This document shows positions 46,370 through 56,444 of a stretch of DNA of 64,000 nucleotides, piece after piece. Made by a program: the position numbers and the translations under genes. The DNA comes from Odontocerum albicorne (lineage: Eukaryota; Arthropoda; Insecta; Trichoptera; Odontoceridae). The stretch's first letter is position 1, and each line of letters opens with the position of its first letter. The stretch is from assembly GCA_949825065.1 (NCBI GenBank), contig OX463854.1:13491112-13555111 (forward strand), in the 5' to 3' direction. The notes under the pieces are model-generated. The model was not told the DNA's origin. It saw only the letters and a list, made by a program, of their open reading frames with translations, and made no database searches.

Positions 46370-47290
46370 AATTGGCCAGCATCTCCGAGGCATACTTTTT
46401 ACTAATTTTGTAGCATAATCTAGGAGCAAAGACTGCCATATAAGTCGAATCTGTCAAAATAACTGCTTGACGTTTCAGATATTTTTCCTTCGGAGCTTGA
46501 ATTTCATGAGTGTTCAAACTACGTCACGTACGTCAACATCATTTTCCTGTTGCCACACAGTACAAAGATGACTCGGATGTTTTGGGTCATTACCCTCTTG
46601 CAGTAGCAAATTTTAATTTTTTCATATAAATTACTTTTGAGCAGATGGTAATAAAGTCCTCTTATATATTTTAACCATTTTGACAGCGTTCAAATTATTT
46701 GTGAAGATGTGCAAAGTGGCAAATCCCTGCTTTGAGAAATAGCCCCAGACGTTGACTTTTACTGAGTGTTGAACGGTTCGCTGGATAAGTCTATTGGTGC
46801 GGGCACACCAGGTATGATAAATAAAAGAACGTGCTCAAAAATAAACTTCGTCCGAAAAAATTATGTTTTCTCAATCGCGATCCAAATTTTATTTCACTCG
46901 AGTAAGTCTTTTTTCAACTTGTTTTTCAGACAGTAGTGGTTTCTTTACTGTGCTTCGAAATTTCATTCCATAAGCTAGTAAACGTCTTTTTATAGTATCA
47001 CAGGGCCAAATTATACCATTTTCACGCAAAATCACCTGTCTGCTACGCAATGATAGACGAGGATTCTTCTGAAATACCCGTAAAATCACTCTGTCCTCCT
47101 TTTTCGTCGTTTTCCGTGTAGTGCCACGATCTGGTATGTCATCGCCGTTCTTTACATCGGAATAGCGTTTTACGCACTTACTTATAAATGTCTTCTACTT
47201 TCTGATGCATTTAGCAGCGGCTTTTTGGATGTGTACGCAGAAACACGGCTTCGCAACGTGATGCGTACGTGGCACTCATGGTGAAATATG
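46370..47290 (-). pseudogene. Tc1-like transposase pseudogene
   Basis: From 47290 downward: KAAAKCIRKSRTFISKCVKR (first DNA-binding region), GDDIPDRGTTRKTTKKEDRV, ILRVFQKNPRLSLRSRQV, DTIKRRLLAYGMKF, KKPLLSEKQVEKRL, NIIFSDE with the first catalytic Asp and flanking Glu kept, VKVNVWGYFSKQGFATLHIF, then GNDPKHPS (second catalytic Asp kept). This order fits the Tc1 group of the Tc1/mariner superfamily (about 340 residues). A few stops and frameshifts; the final DDE residue region near 46400 is lost. Terminal repeats not found. Confidence 0.8.
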
Positions 47291-47294
47291 TTCT

Positions 47295-47960
47295 TGTGTA
47301 ACCAAGGTCGAATGACAACTGAGTTTTTCTATACAAAGTATCTTGGGGGAAGGGTTCTGCTACCTGCTCGCGTTTGAATCTACCCTCTAACGGTTTCCAA
47401 GAAAAAATGTAGCCTTTTCAGAGTGTAGACTTTTGAAACCCAAGAGGAATTCACAATTCTCTAATAGTTGAGTGAGTTCAAAGGAAATTTCTGCAGCACC
47501 TTGATTGCAAAGATAATGAATTTTACCCATAGCTACGGATACATTCAGTAATAGCATTTATATATCCATACATTTTCCACTAAATATCGATTTTTAATTT
47601 TTCCTTTCATCTTTGATTGCCCATGCTGATCAACTGTGGAACCAGCTCTCACTCAGGTTATATAAAACTCACACCATCGTTGAAGCGCATCATAAAGCGA
47701 ATTAAAAAATACTAAATCTCCCATCAGTGACAAAAGATGTTTTTCCTGATTTAAATCATCCTTTTTACAATTTCATTTTTCTTTTCAAGCCCATGTTTTC
47801 CTTCTTAAATAAGTATTTGGTTTTTAACAATTTTGTTAGTTGTAATTTTGGTACTGAATTATTTTTCATTATTTATGTTAATCCCCTACATTTTCTTCCA
47901 AATATTTTATGAAATAATTGAACGGTTTGTTGAAACATATCTTTACTGGCGAATTCACCT
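47295..47960. other. unassigned spacer
   Basis: AT-rich; nothing recognised beyond the end of the Tc1 relic. Confidence 0.35.
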
Positions 47961-47964
47961 GCTT

Positions 47965-48180
47965 AATCTATGTAAATAAAAATGTAAACGTTCGTATATT
48001 AAAAATCTCTATTGTCCGAAAGTTCTTTGCCAATTGCTTTGAAATTTTGACAAAAAGGTTCCATTCATATACGAGAATGTTTATATATATATTTTTATAT
48101 ACGGTTGTATATAAAACAGACGAAATAACGGGAACGCCTCCTGCAGCGACACACGCAAACTAAACAATTCTCATTGACAG
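47965..48180 (+). mobile_element. Helitron-like 5' segment, extra copy
   Basis: TCTATGTAAATAAAAATGTA, AAAATCTCTATTGTCCGAAA, TTGCTTTGAAATTTTGACA, then CCATTCATATACGAGAATG and AACGGGAACGCC. The first 90 bp repeat at 48267 with about 80 percent identity. This phrase order is common to the ends of Helitron/Helentron-type elements in insects (from general knowledge). Confidence 0.5.
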
Positions 48181-48369
48181 GTATGTCACATTGCATTTTC
48201 GACGTTTCGCAATTAATGTTTAATATTAAATAATTAAACATTAAGTATAAAATAATTAATATTATATATCTATAGAAATAAAAATGTCAATGTTCGTTAA
48301 TGAAAAATCTCCAATCTCTGAAAGTTCTTCACGGATTGCTTTAAAATTTTGACAGTTTCATTTTGATTT

Positions 48370-48485
48370 TGAATATTAAATATAAAATATTAAATATTAA
48401 ATAATTTAATATTAAATATTTTACAATAAATATTAAATATTTAATAATAAATATTAAATATTTAAATAATAAATATCAAATTTTC
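48370..48485. repeat. AT-only simple repeat
   Basis: Irregular repetition of AAATATTA/TAATATTA-type words with essentially no G or C. Low-complexity insertion inside the Helitron-like element. Confidence 0.8.
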
Positions 48486-49014
48486 AAATACGTTTATTGA
48501 AAAATAGCGCCCTCTGCTTGGACGTAAAACACTCGCTATACTAAATAACTTATGCGTCATTTCGTAATGTGCGTCATTGACATGTACGAGTAGCTCTAAA
48601 GAATATCTGTTTGACTTAGTTTTTTAGCTTATTTTTTTATTTTTCAGTTCAATTAGCGGTGAAATTGAATTGTGTTGATTGATTTTCATTTGAATTCAAA
48701 TCATATCGTTAATTGACCTCCTGTAGTGACGCGGTGATGTACTTCAGCGAGACGGTGTGATGTTGGTATGTAAATTTTTGACAAACGTCACATTTGAAAT
48801 TAACGAACTGCCACGTTTTTGCTAATTTGTAACAAGATGTATTAATTCGTCATTATTGTTAGTTTTTTGTAATGTATTTACCTAAATAACTTGCTATTTA
48901 TTAGAATCGAGCCTTATATTAAAGCCGATAAAATAATTAAAATTACTGAACGTCGTTACAAATATTAAACGTATTGGGGCAAATTTGTCTGCAATTTAGT
49001 GACGTCAAAAGAAG

Positions 49015-49135
49015 AATTGGTTGAAAAAGTATTTCCCAATATTCAAATCAATTATAAGAATCACGATTGGCTGAGTGAACGAGCTATTCTTGCCGCTAAG
49101 AATAAAGACGCCTAGAACTTAACAATATTATTCAG
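49015..49135 (+). pseudogene. Helitron helicase fragment
   Basis: The frame reads LVEKVFPNIQINYKNHDWLS followed by ERAILAAKNKDA, a stop and NLNNIIQ. This matches the Pif1-like helicase segment of Helitron proteins (FP......N..WL.ERAILAP.N..V..IN). The Pro after ILA is Ala here and a TAG breaks the frame. Confidence 0.7.
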
Positions 49136-49197
49136 TTTCTTTTTTAATGTTTTGCAATTTTATATGTTTTTGTTTTAACTTTCTTTCTTCTTTTTTA

Positions 49198-49375
49198 GTG
49201 CAATCGATCTGCTTTAGTTCATCAAAATGTCGAGGAAGCAGCAGAGCGACGTGTAGCTGGACTTGAGGATGCACGGTTGCGAGCACGGCGATTGCGTTCT
49301 ACAGCTTCAGAACTGCTTCGTTCTCAACAGAATGAACGCGACAGACTGAGAGCGGCTGAAAGACATCAAAAATTT
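49198..49375 (+). pseudogene. Helitron N-terminal-type basic repeat segment
   Basis: Open frame containing EAAERRVAGLEDARLRARRL and RSQQNERDRLRAAERHQK: the Arg/Glu/Ala-rich heptad-like region that precedes the Rep domain in many Helentron-encoded proteins (typical RR..E....RLE..R.R.). It is followed directly by non-coding 3' end sequence. Confidence 0.55.
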
Positions 49376-49494
49376 TGTATATCCACAAGCATTGTGAAAT
49401 TAAACATATTAGAAACGTGTGCTTTCTCTTTTCTTTCTTTTCCATTTAACCAGACTGAGCCACAGCAACGCGTGGCCGGGTACAGCTAAAAGGG

Positions 49495-50125
49495 GCACAG
49501 GGTTTAAATAAAAAAATAAACTTCTTGATTTTAAGGAATGAAATAAGCCCTAAAATTTAAAAAAGTAAATAAATGATCCTTTTTTTGCTTATGTACCTTA
49601 CGTGTTTTAGTACCTAAAGTTCTTCGTCAAACCTTATTTATTTGAAAATAATATCTTTTTCAAATAACTTTACTAGTAAATTACAAAGAAGCTTCCTTAG
49701 TTTTTAATGAATTGCTTTTTTTCATCCAATTTTCCTTTTTTTATAACATCAAGAAAATACTTACCTGACATAATGGAACTTGGCGCGATCCTGGAAAAAA
49801 GAGATGAAAAAAAAAACATTTCTCCCTATTAAAAAGTCAAAGAGATAGACGCCATGTTGGGTCTCGACGGGAATGGTATTAATTTGATATTAATTAAAAG
49901 GGAAAACGTGAACGTCATAAAAATACTTCAGCTTCTCTTAAAAAAAAACAGCGAGCTGTAGATTGAGTTGAAAAACGGAAATAATAGATAAATTTAGAGA
50001 AAATTTGTTAAATTAATTAGTCTAAATGATTATTCAATTTAAAGAGAACGGATGGTTATTTTTGTGGAATATATTTTTTTGTTTGAATGGTATAATTTAA
50101 TGGTGATACGAAAAAGCACATTGAA
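49495..50125. other. unassigned spacer
   Basis: AT-rich; nothing recognised. Confidence 0.35.
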
Positions 50126-50127
50126 AA

Positions 50128-50235
50128 GTATGACCAGGGGACAACATTGTCTTAGATTAAATCGGTTGTTCTGGTTTATCATAGAATCAATGAAGTATGC
50201 ACCGAATTCAAGGTTCATCATCACGCGTGATGTAG
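50128..50235 (+). repeat. dispersed repeat E
   Basis: ATGACCAGGGGACAACATTG, TTAAATCGGTTGTTCTGG, GCACCGAATTCAAGGTTCAT, CATCACGCG align with 40068-40170 and 63643-63750. The 66-codon plus frame and 73-codon minus frame here are by-products. Confidence 0.5.
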
Positions 50236-50324
50236 AACTTCCCCACACGTAAAAAGCCACAATACTGACACTTCTCGGGCGTATGATTTTTGTTAGCAGA
50301 CTAATTCCTTTACCAGGCCTTTTT

Positions 50325-50400
50325 TTCAGTTATCGTCGGCAGTCGAACCTGAAACTACCAGTGTCAAGCATTTTACCAACTGGTATATGGACGTCGTAAT
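50325..50400 (-). mobile_element. SINE head, family B
   Basis: The reverse complement reads ACGTCCATATACCAGTTGGT, AAAATGCTTGACACTGGTAG, TTTCAGGTTCGACTGCCG, with A and B boxes at tRNA spacing. The body is not traceable. Confidence 0.45.
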
Positions 50401-50502
50401 AAAAATAATATTAAGTCTCAAAAATCGCCAAATGAATAATTTACAAAAGGATTGAAAATTCAGATGTATGGTAAAATCTTTTGAAACTTTTAAGTGCTAG
50501 AT

Positions 50503-50923
50503 TAGTGGTTCCCAAAATGTGCACCGCTGGTAACTTACAGGGGCGCCATGGAATATTCCAATATTTACACTGAAATGAGACTCACGTTTTTTTATCGGAT
50601 CATCGAAGTGCTGATGCGATGATAGGAATCGACATGTAACGGACAATGAGCAAATCAAGAATAGGAAATAAGGGTGACTGTGTCCAGTTTATTTCCAAGA
50701 TTTGGGAAAATGTGCGGTGAACAACAGGTTCGCTTGTCCTACTTATTACGATTTATTTATTCAATATGATTGAATATATTACAAAAAAAGTTGTGAATTT
50801 AACAATGACTGCGTATTTCATATTTTTCCCCTAACCACACCAACAAATGTTCTGACTATGGACGCTGTGAATAAATCCTGATACACTTAGAGTGCCATGA
50901 ACCAAAAAAGTTTGGGAACCGTA
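50503..50923. mobile_element. hAT-type MITE
   Basis: About 420 bp with inverted ends TAGTGGTTCCCAAAATG and AAGTTTGGGAACCGTA; the CAGTGGTTCCCAAACTT-like terminus is typical of hAT elements, and GGGGCGCCATGGAATATTCC follows at 50540. No transposase and no convincing 8-bp duplication remain (TGCTAGAT against GAAATATA), suggesting age. Confidence 0.6.
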
Positions 50924-50929
50924 GAAATA

Positions 50930-51665
50930 TATAAAAATGATGTGTATAAGCTCCAATAAAACGAAAACTTCAATGAAGAACATATGAAAGAAAAGCTAGT
51001 CCGAAAATAAATCAACTAGAATTTGAAGCCAAAACACCAATTCGTTAAACAAGTTTACGAATTTTTAGGAAGAATTATAAATTATTATCATTATCATCAC
51101 ACCAAATCGCATTTGGGTTTTTTACAAAGAACCAATATGCGTTTTATTCTATATTAACATACATATTTTGCTCTTACAACATCCATACATCTCGTCATGT
51201 ATATATTTTTTGATAAAGGGTTTTCACTCTTCATTGGTTCAATATTTTAGTATTAGCTTTTATAATAATTACTTTTTTCACCTTTCTTACTGATTTTGTT
51301 TTTCTCAAATAACTTTCCTCTCTTTCTATTGAGAATTATCAATTTGTATATTTCATTGTATTTGAAAAGAAGATCTTTTCCCATTCCATAATACAAAATT
51401 CATACGTCAGTCAGGTGAAGCTTATTTTTTCCGTGTTTTGCACTCGCATCAATCACAAAATAGCCTTAATTAACTGGATTGGGGTTATTGAAACACATTT
51501 TTTTATTAAAATATTTTTATTATATAATACATTCACTTTCGAATTCTATCACATATGTCACTTACACCACCTAGTAATTATATTTTTTACACAAAAAATA
51601 CTTTTTTACATAAAATTAAAACTCATTTTTAAAACGATGTTTCATTGAATTAATTTAATAGTTGC
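50930..51665. other. unassigned spacer
   Basis: AT-rich. The plus frame 51415-51648 is noise-like. Nothing recognised. Confidence 0.35.
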
Positions 51666-51669
51666 AACC

Positions 51670-51945
51670 CGTGAAATATTCACGGAAGTAAAACAAATTC
51701 TACATTCATGAAAATATATATAAATAAATGTAAAATTTGTTTATATATTATATCATTTATACATCGTCCCCTTTTAGACCGGTTCAAAAATTGTTTGCTG
51801 TTATCTAAAATTCGTTCAGTATCACGGACCCACCGATATTCAAATTTTGAATTACTTTCGGAGAGAATCCAAGTATTCGACAGCCGTACGGGTTTTGGTC
51901 TATTTATACTATGATTTTCGGAAAAGGAATATTCACTTTGTACGT
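51670..51945. other. coding-like segment, strand uncertain
   Basis: Both strands are open. Plus ends with LLDRFKNCLLLSKIRSV and SRTHRYSNFELLSERIQVFD before a stop at 51914. Minus runs through SINRPKPVRLSNTWILSE, FEYRWVRDTERILDNSKQFL and NRSKRGR for about 90 codons without an ATG at its start. On the minus strand TATAAATAG (51898-51906) is a good TATA box match. It lies just downstream of the polyadenylation signal of the cysteine-rich gene. No family recognised. Confidence 0.25.
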
Positions 51946-51985
51946 ATCATTTTTACTTAATAAAACACCTTTTTATAAATAAAGA

Positions 51986-51991
51986 TTTATT
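51986..51991 (-). terminator. polyadenylation signal of the cysteine-rich gene
   Basis: AATAAA on the minus strand, about 130 nt after the stop codon at 52119. A reasonable 3' untranslated length for a short insect secreted-peptide gene. Confidence 0.6.
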
Positions 51992-52118
51992 GATTTCATA
52001 AATTGATGATGTTTACATTTTATAACGTATTTTGAAATTTTCTGGATTTATAACTGTTTGAGAATCAAATAATACATTTTCAAACTAAAAGAAATAAAGT
52101 GAAAAAAATAAATGCATT

Positions 52119-54042
52119 TTATCGACAAAGTGGAGAGGAGAAAACACATGGTACAACCTTATTGACATCGCATACCATACCAAATGGGCAAGTCCATCGA
52201 ACAGATCTTAGTGGACAAAGTTGAACTGTGTTTCTATTGACGCATTTCATTCCCCTTCTGCACTCGTTGCAGCCAACTGCGTCTATTTTTGCCACCAGCA
52301 TCTAAAAAGAATAAATAGTGTACAATTAAAATTACGAAATAAATAAATAAATATAAGTTTATGGATAGCAACATAGTATGTACATTTATTTAAACAAATG
52401 TCTTTCCACCTTCATCTTTTTCTTTCCACTTTTAAGGTCTGGGTAGAAGAAGTCATAGAGTCTTCTTCGTTATATTGACTCAATATAACATACATAACAA
52501 TTTCATCTGCGGCTAAGGAAAATGAGAGAAGAGTGAGAAGAAAAGGGAGAAAACCAGGAAAAACGCCACGTCAATGAAGGAAAATATAATGTTTTTACAA
52601 TCGCTTTCAAAAACATTTCAACTACGTAGTGAGACTAATGCTAGCTAGTAACTGGTTTTACAGCCTAATGCTATAAACAGTAAAGGTCAACGTGAATTTT
52701 TTTTTATTGAAAATGGAACCAAAAAAGCTAATGGGCAATACCCGCTTAAGTAAAGCTCGAATCCCCGATCAGAAAGACACCACACGTTTTCGACGAGATA
52801 CGAGGGGGTGGTGGGACTGACTGGAATGTGATAAAGAAGTGATTTGATTCTGATTCTTTAAATGTTCCCAGTTAAGTTTCGTCTGAAAACGCGTAATATA
52901 GTCGTATATTATAAATTGAATACGTGTCGCAAAAAAAATGTAATGGGTAAAGTCTGTTAAGACTTTTGAAACTTTTAGGTAACTGGCGTTCGTATAATAA
53001 AAAAACGTTACTTTTCATTCCATTAATCTATACAATAAGAGTTTTCTTACCTTTATTTGATTTGCCTATTTTTTACATTTTATGTTTACTTTCAGTAGCT
53101 TGTTTAATGTGTGAAATGTGTGAAATTTGACATGCCCTAAATCTATGACTTGATATTTCTTTACTGCTGATACTTTAAGTTCAACTTATCATGTCAGTTC
53201 TATAAATTACACTACTTATATATCTCTAAGAAAAAGACGATGTGAGATATATAATTCCATTTCAATGAATCTTTGTGACTACTCACTGTAAACTTATCCG
53301 TCATCGGAAGCCCATATGACAGCCCCCTCGTTATAATTAGATTGCTCAAATTTTACGCATAAAATAAATATTGTATATGAACAAATGAATTTAACTTATT
53401 TATTCTTTAAACGAAAAAAGTATATGTATACCATACACGTAATCTATCACAAAGCATTTTTGAAAAATAGATTGCTTAAGTTACTTTTATATTTGTACAT
53501 ATACCGTACATACAAAAAAAAATCATTATTATCATATTATTCTAACGACAAAAAGTTTAAAAAAATGTTGGCTAAACTATTGTAGATACTATTTAAAAAC
53601 ACACATACAGCCTACTTATAGAGACATCTTTATTACCAAATTATCATATTCTCAAAAAGTATATCAGAAAGGTAGATTGTACAAGTCAATATCAATGTAC
53701 ATATGGTGTCAAGTTAATATACATATGGCGTCAATTTATATTATATAAACAATTCTACCCAATTATTCTACCAACAAAAATCAGAGGGGGGTTTGTATAA
53801 CCTTTTACACATAGCATACTTATAAATATACAGCATACTTATAAACATACAGCATATTTATTAAGAAATTACTGTTTCCATGGTACATAAATTTTTTTAA
53901 TCCACATATTTCATCGGAATAACAAATTTCATTCAAATAAATTACTAAACCTTTCATAAACAATATTAAATTGAACGATTTAAATATTCTAACACATAAA
54001 AAATCTTACCAAAGATAACAGAAGAACAATTAGAATTCTCAT
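52119..54042 (-). CDS. two-exon gene for a small secreted eight-cysteine protein
   Basis: Exon 1 (54042-54010) encodes MRILIVLLLSL and ends at the donor GTAAGA. A 1708-nt intron closes at TTTATTCTTTTTAG. Exon 2 (52301-52119) continues in phase 0 with MLVAKIDAVGCNECRRGMKC and ends at TAA. The 71-residue product has a signal peptide (hydrophobic residues 2-15, likely cut after IDA at residue 19) and a mature part of about 52 residues with eight cysteines spaced C-2-C-5-C-8-C-8-C-5-C-7-C-6-C, including CPFGMVC, presumably four disulfides. The C..C...C...CP.G..C pattern resembles short chitin-binding (peritrophin-A-like) insect proteins, but an antimicrobial, venom-like or other secreted role cannot be excluded. 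A TATA box sits 52-58 nt upstream. The split at the signal peptide is typical of insect secreted-peptide genes. Flanks are all mobile-element debris. Confidence 0.8.
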
Positions 54043-54093
54043 CTTCCTTTGTGTATTGAATACAAATTAAGTCAAAGGAAGTAGAGAACGTTG

Positions 54094-54100
54094 TTTTATA
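54094..54100 (-). promoter_or_regulatory. TATA box of the cysteine-rich gene
   Basis: The minus strand reads CTATAAAAC. With initiation about 30 nt downstream, the 5' untranslated region would be roughly 25 nt, short as in many insect secreted-peptide genes. The direct repeat CAAAGGAAG/GAAG around 54043-54080 (TTTGACTTAATTTG context) has no known role. Confidence 0.65.
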
Positions 54101-54349
54101 GGTACGAACAATGTGAATTCATGTCGGTTAGTGTTAAAATTCATATAAAAATATAAAAACCGGTGGTGTTTATAAACCAAACCCCTTGAACGTGGCTTCT
54201 TATTTACCTTAAATTTAAGGCTGCATTTCAATGATATGTGATACATATTTTCGAGAGATGTTAAGATAGAGAAAGATATTGAAAAAAAGGTTGCATGTAA
54301 CAAGGTCAGTAGCGTCTTTTCTACTTTTTTTTTTAATAAATCAATCGTT

Positions 54350-54799
54350 AAGTCTTCAAAAAATGATTGTACCCCGTTATGTACTGTTCTAGTACCAGCC
54401 TTGATGTATGGAAGCGAATCTTGTGCAGTAAAAAGGTGTGATAAGAAAAGGATAAATACGATAGAATGCGTCCCTTGCGTAGAATATCCGGAATTATAAT
54501 ATTTGATAGAGTAAGAAATTATCGTGTCAAGGACAGCTGTTTAGAGAGAGAGAGAAAAATTAAGAAAAAAATCTAGAGATGATTTGGAAACGTGTAGAAA
54601 ATAAGTTACGGGAGACTTATGAAATAAATATATTCGTCTGAAATTAATAAAAAACACCGGAAAAATAGGAAGATGGTTGAAGATTTTTTTTCTGAGGGAA
54701 ATGTAATGAATGTATGACGGAATATATGACGAGATGTATAGATCTAGATGAAGCGCGACCTATGTAAATTGATAAAGAGGCAGGAAATATATTATCTCT
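54350..54799 (+). pseudogene. LINE family R copy, interrupted
   Basis: Frames give VLVPALMYGSESCAV, KKRINTIE, then fragments of IRNS..., a degraded WFG region near 54575 and a C-terminal end resembling YMTRYMNV (54700-54760). The element's tail (TATTATCTCTGCCTACCTCA) resumes at 55279 after an insertion. Confidence 0.6.
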
Positions 54800-55278
54800 T
54801 TCTTGAATCTTCGAAAAGACTTTAGTTTCAATTTGTGGTGCCATGTTATATGAAAAAGAAATAAAATAAATTAATTAAATACTTATTTTATATTGTTGTG
54901 CTCAACACTAGTTTATTTTGAGTTTACTACCGGTTTCGAAGACCTCCGTCTTCATCGTCAGGTGAAGACAAACTAAATTGCTACCAATTATATTTCCTCT
55001 GCTAGTGTAAATAGTATAAGAGGAATGAGATAGGGAGGAAGAAGTTGAAGAGAAGCAACAATCAAACCAAATTTCATTGGTTTGATTGTTTCTTCTACCT
55101 CATTCCTCTTATTACTATTTACATTGCAGAGGGAATATATTGTAAGCAATTTAGTTTATCTTCACCTGGCGATGAAGATGGAGGTCTTCGAATCAGTAGT
55201 AAATTCAAAATAAATCAGTGGTGAACGCAAAAATATAAAATGAATGTTTAATTTCTTTATTTTATTTCTTTTTACATG
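54800..55278 (-). mobile_element. palindromic Penelope-like element (family 2) with target duplication
   Basis: A 479-bp insertion flanked by the exact 10-bp duplication TATTATCTCT (54790-54799 and 55279-55288). In minus sense one arm reads CACCTGACGATGAAGACGG, AGGTCTTCGAAACCGGTAGT, AAACTCAAAATAAACTAG, then ATG (54844) opening MAPQIETKVFSKIQE, which is cut off at the boundary. The opposite arm (about 55150-55230) is the inverted copy without the stub; a central inverted block, GGTTTGATTG, lies near 55080. CTGACGATG, a 5-bp stem AAGAC/GTCTT with GGAG loop, and CGAAAC give a hammerhead-like core. Confidence 0.6.
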
Positions 55279-55288
55279 TATTATCTCT

Positions 55289-55340
55289 GCCTACCTCATA
55301 AGATACATAGCAAGATAGTACACATAATTTATATGTTGTA
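55289..55340 (+). pseudogene. LINE family R 3' tail after the insertion
   Basis: GCCTACCTCATAAGATACAT continues the tail broken at 54799, matching GTCTACCTTTTAAGGGACA at 17845. Confidence 0.5.
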
Positions 55341-55500
55341 AACAACTGGATAATATTCAACATTCTTTGATTTGTAAAAATATTAATCGATTTCCAATTA
55401 TCATCAACAAGATTTAAATTTTCTTTTATAAACTATGCTTAGGCTACAAAAAGTACTCATAAGCGGTGTGACAAGGAATATATGCGCTCCTTTATTATTT

Positions 55501-55657
55501 ATTAGGAAACCTGCAATGACTAGATAATGTCCATACTTCAGATGGCTAAAGTAGGTATGAAATGCCTTTAGGTAATTTATTAGGAAACCTGCAATGGCTA
55601 GATAATACGCATACTTCAGATGGCTAAGGTAGATATGAAATGCCTTTAGGTAATTTA
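55501..55657 (+). repeat. two-copy 78-bp tandem repeat
   Basis: ATTAGGAAACCTGCAATG(A/G)C followed by TAGATAAT, CATACTTCAGATGGCTAA and GAAATGCCTTTAGGTAATTT, at 55501 and 55579; six or so differences between copies. Confidence 0.9.
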
Positions 55658-55659
55658 GG

Positions 55660-56180
55660 ATAATCGAAGAAAATTCTTTCCTTTATGACACTCAAGACCG
55701 GCTATCAACATAATATTGATACATTTTTAGATGTAGATATTATAAAACCAACTAATCAATTATTAAGATATCAAGGCAGAAATGTTTATATCTGCAATGT
55801 GTGGAAAAATAATTTTTGACAACCTCCATGTTAGTTAAACTTCTGCCTAATAAACTGAAGATTATCAGCTCAGGTTCAATTTCCGTTAGAACGTATTATT
55901 TTTATCTCTTTAAACCCGAATTAATTAAGTTTTTAAAATAATAGTCGGCTTGTGAGTGCATTACGAGTATTTACAATAAATGCAACATTATGTAGTATTA
56001 GTTTAAACATATGGCTCCCAAAACGTTCAAAGACGATAATGCAGTATCTCATAATTTATTTGTATCATACTTTATTGGGAACAGAAATATGCCAGAAAGT
56101 TGTTAACAAAGTGCATAATGTACTCCGTGCCTATTATAATGGGCAGGCTGAAGAGGTTAAAACATTCCTAGTATTGTTTT
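55660..56180. other. unassigned spacer
   Basis: AT-rich. The 83-codon frame 55952-56203 runs into the SINE and is not supported. Confidence 0.35.
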
Positions 56181-56184
56181 CACT

Positions 56185-56440
56185 TACGAGTAAGGCCTTT
56201 TAAACATATTTCCGGTTTGTTAAAAGTGATTGCCACATTTTTTTTTATTTTTTTTTTAACCTGGCGAGTTTATTGCCATGTGGCAATCTCTTCCAACCAA
56301 CCAGAAAGATGTTTTATAGGCCCTAAGTGTTAACCAGACTGGAATCCTATTTTAAAAAAAATCTGGGTTCCAGCGGGGATCGAACCCGCAACCTCCGGAT
56401 CAGCAGACAAGTGTCTTACCACCAGGCCACGGAGGTCGTC
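56185..56440. mobile_element. inverted pair of family B SINEs
   Basis: A plus-strand 3' fragment (56188-56245: AAGGCCTTTTAAACATATTT, CCGGTTTG, GATTGCCAC) is followed at once by a near-complete minus-strand copy (56255-56440: AACCTGGCGAGTTTATTGCC, CCAACCAACCAGAAAGATG, AACCAGACTGGAATCC, GGGTTCCAGCGGGGATCGAA, AAGTGTCTTACCACCAGGCC). The minus copy has the best-preserved tRNA-like head of the family in this window. Confidence 0.75.
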
Positions 56441-56444
56441 ATTG

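Larger units (their letters stand above)
48267..49488 (+). mobile_element. scrambled Helitron-like (Helentron) element
   Basis: Starts with the second copy of the TCTATAGAAATAAAAATGTC end and finishes with CAACGCGTGGCCGGGTACAG CTA (49467-49488), a 3' end widely seen in insect Helentrons. Inside are two pieces of the replicase-helicase protein out of normal order: a C-terminal helicase part (49015-49135) upstream of an N-terminal-type part (49198-49375). An AT-only simple repeat (48370-48485) interrupts the 5' section. Non-autonomous. Confidence 0.6.

Noticed and set aside
56255..56440. True tRNA gene on the minus strand
   Set aside because: The head has A and B boxes but continues into the SINE B body found at many other loci, and no acceptor-stem pairing could be built.
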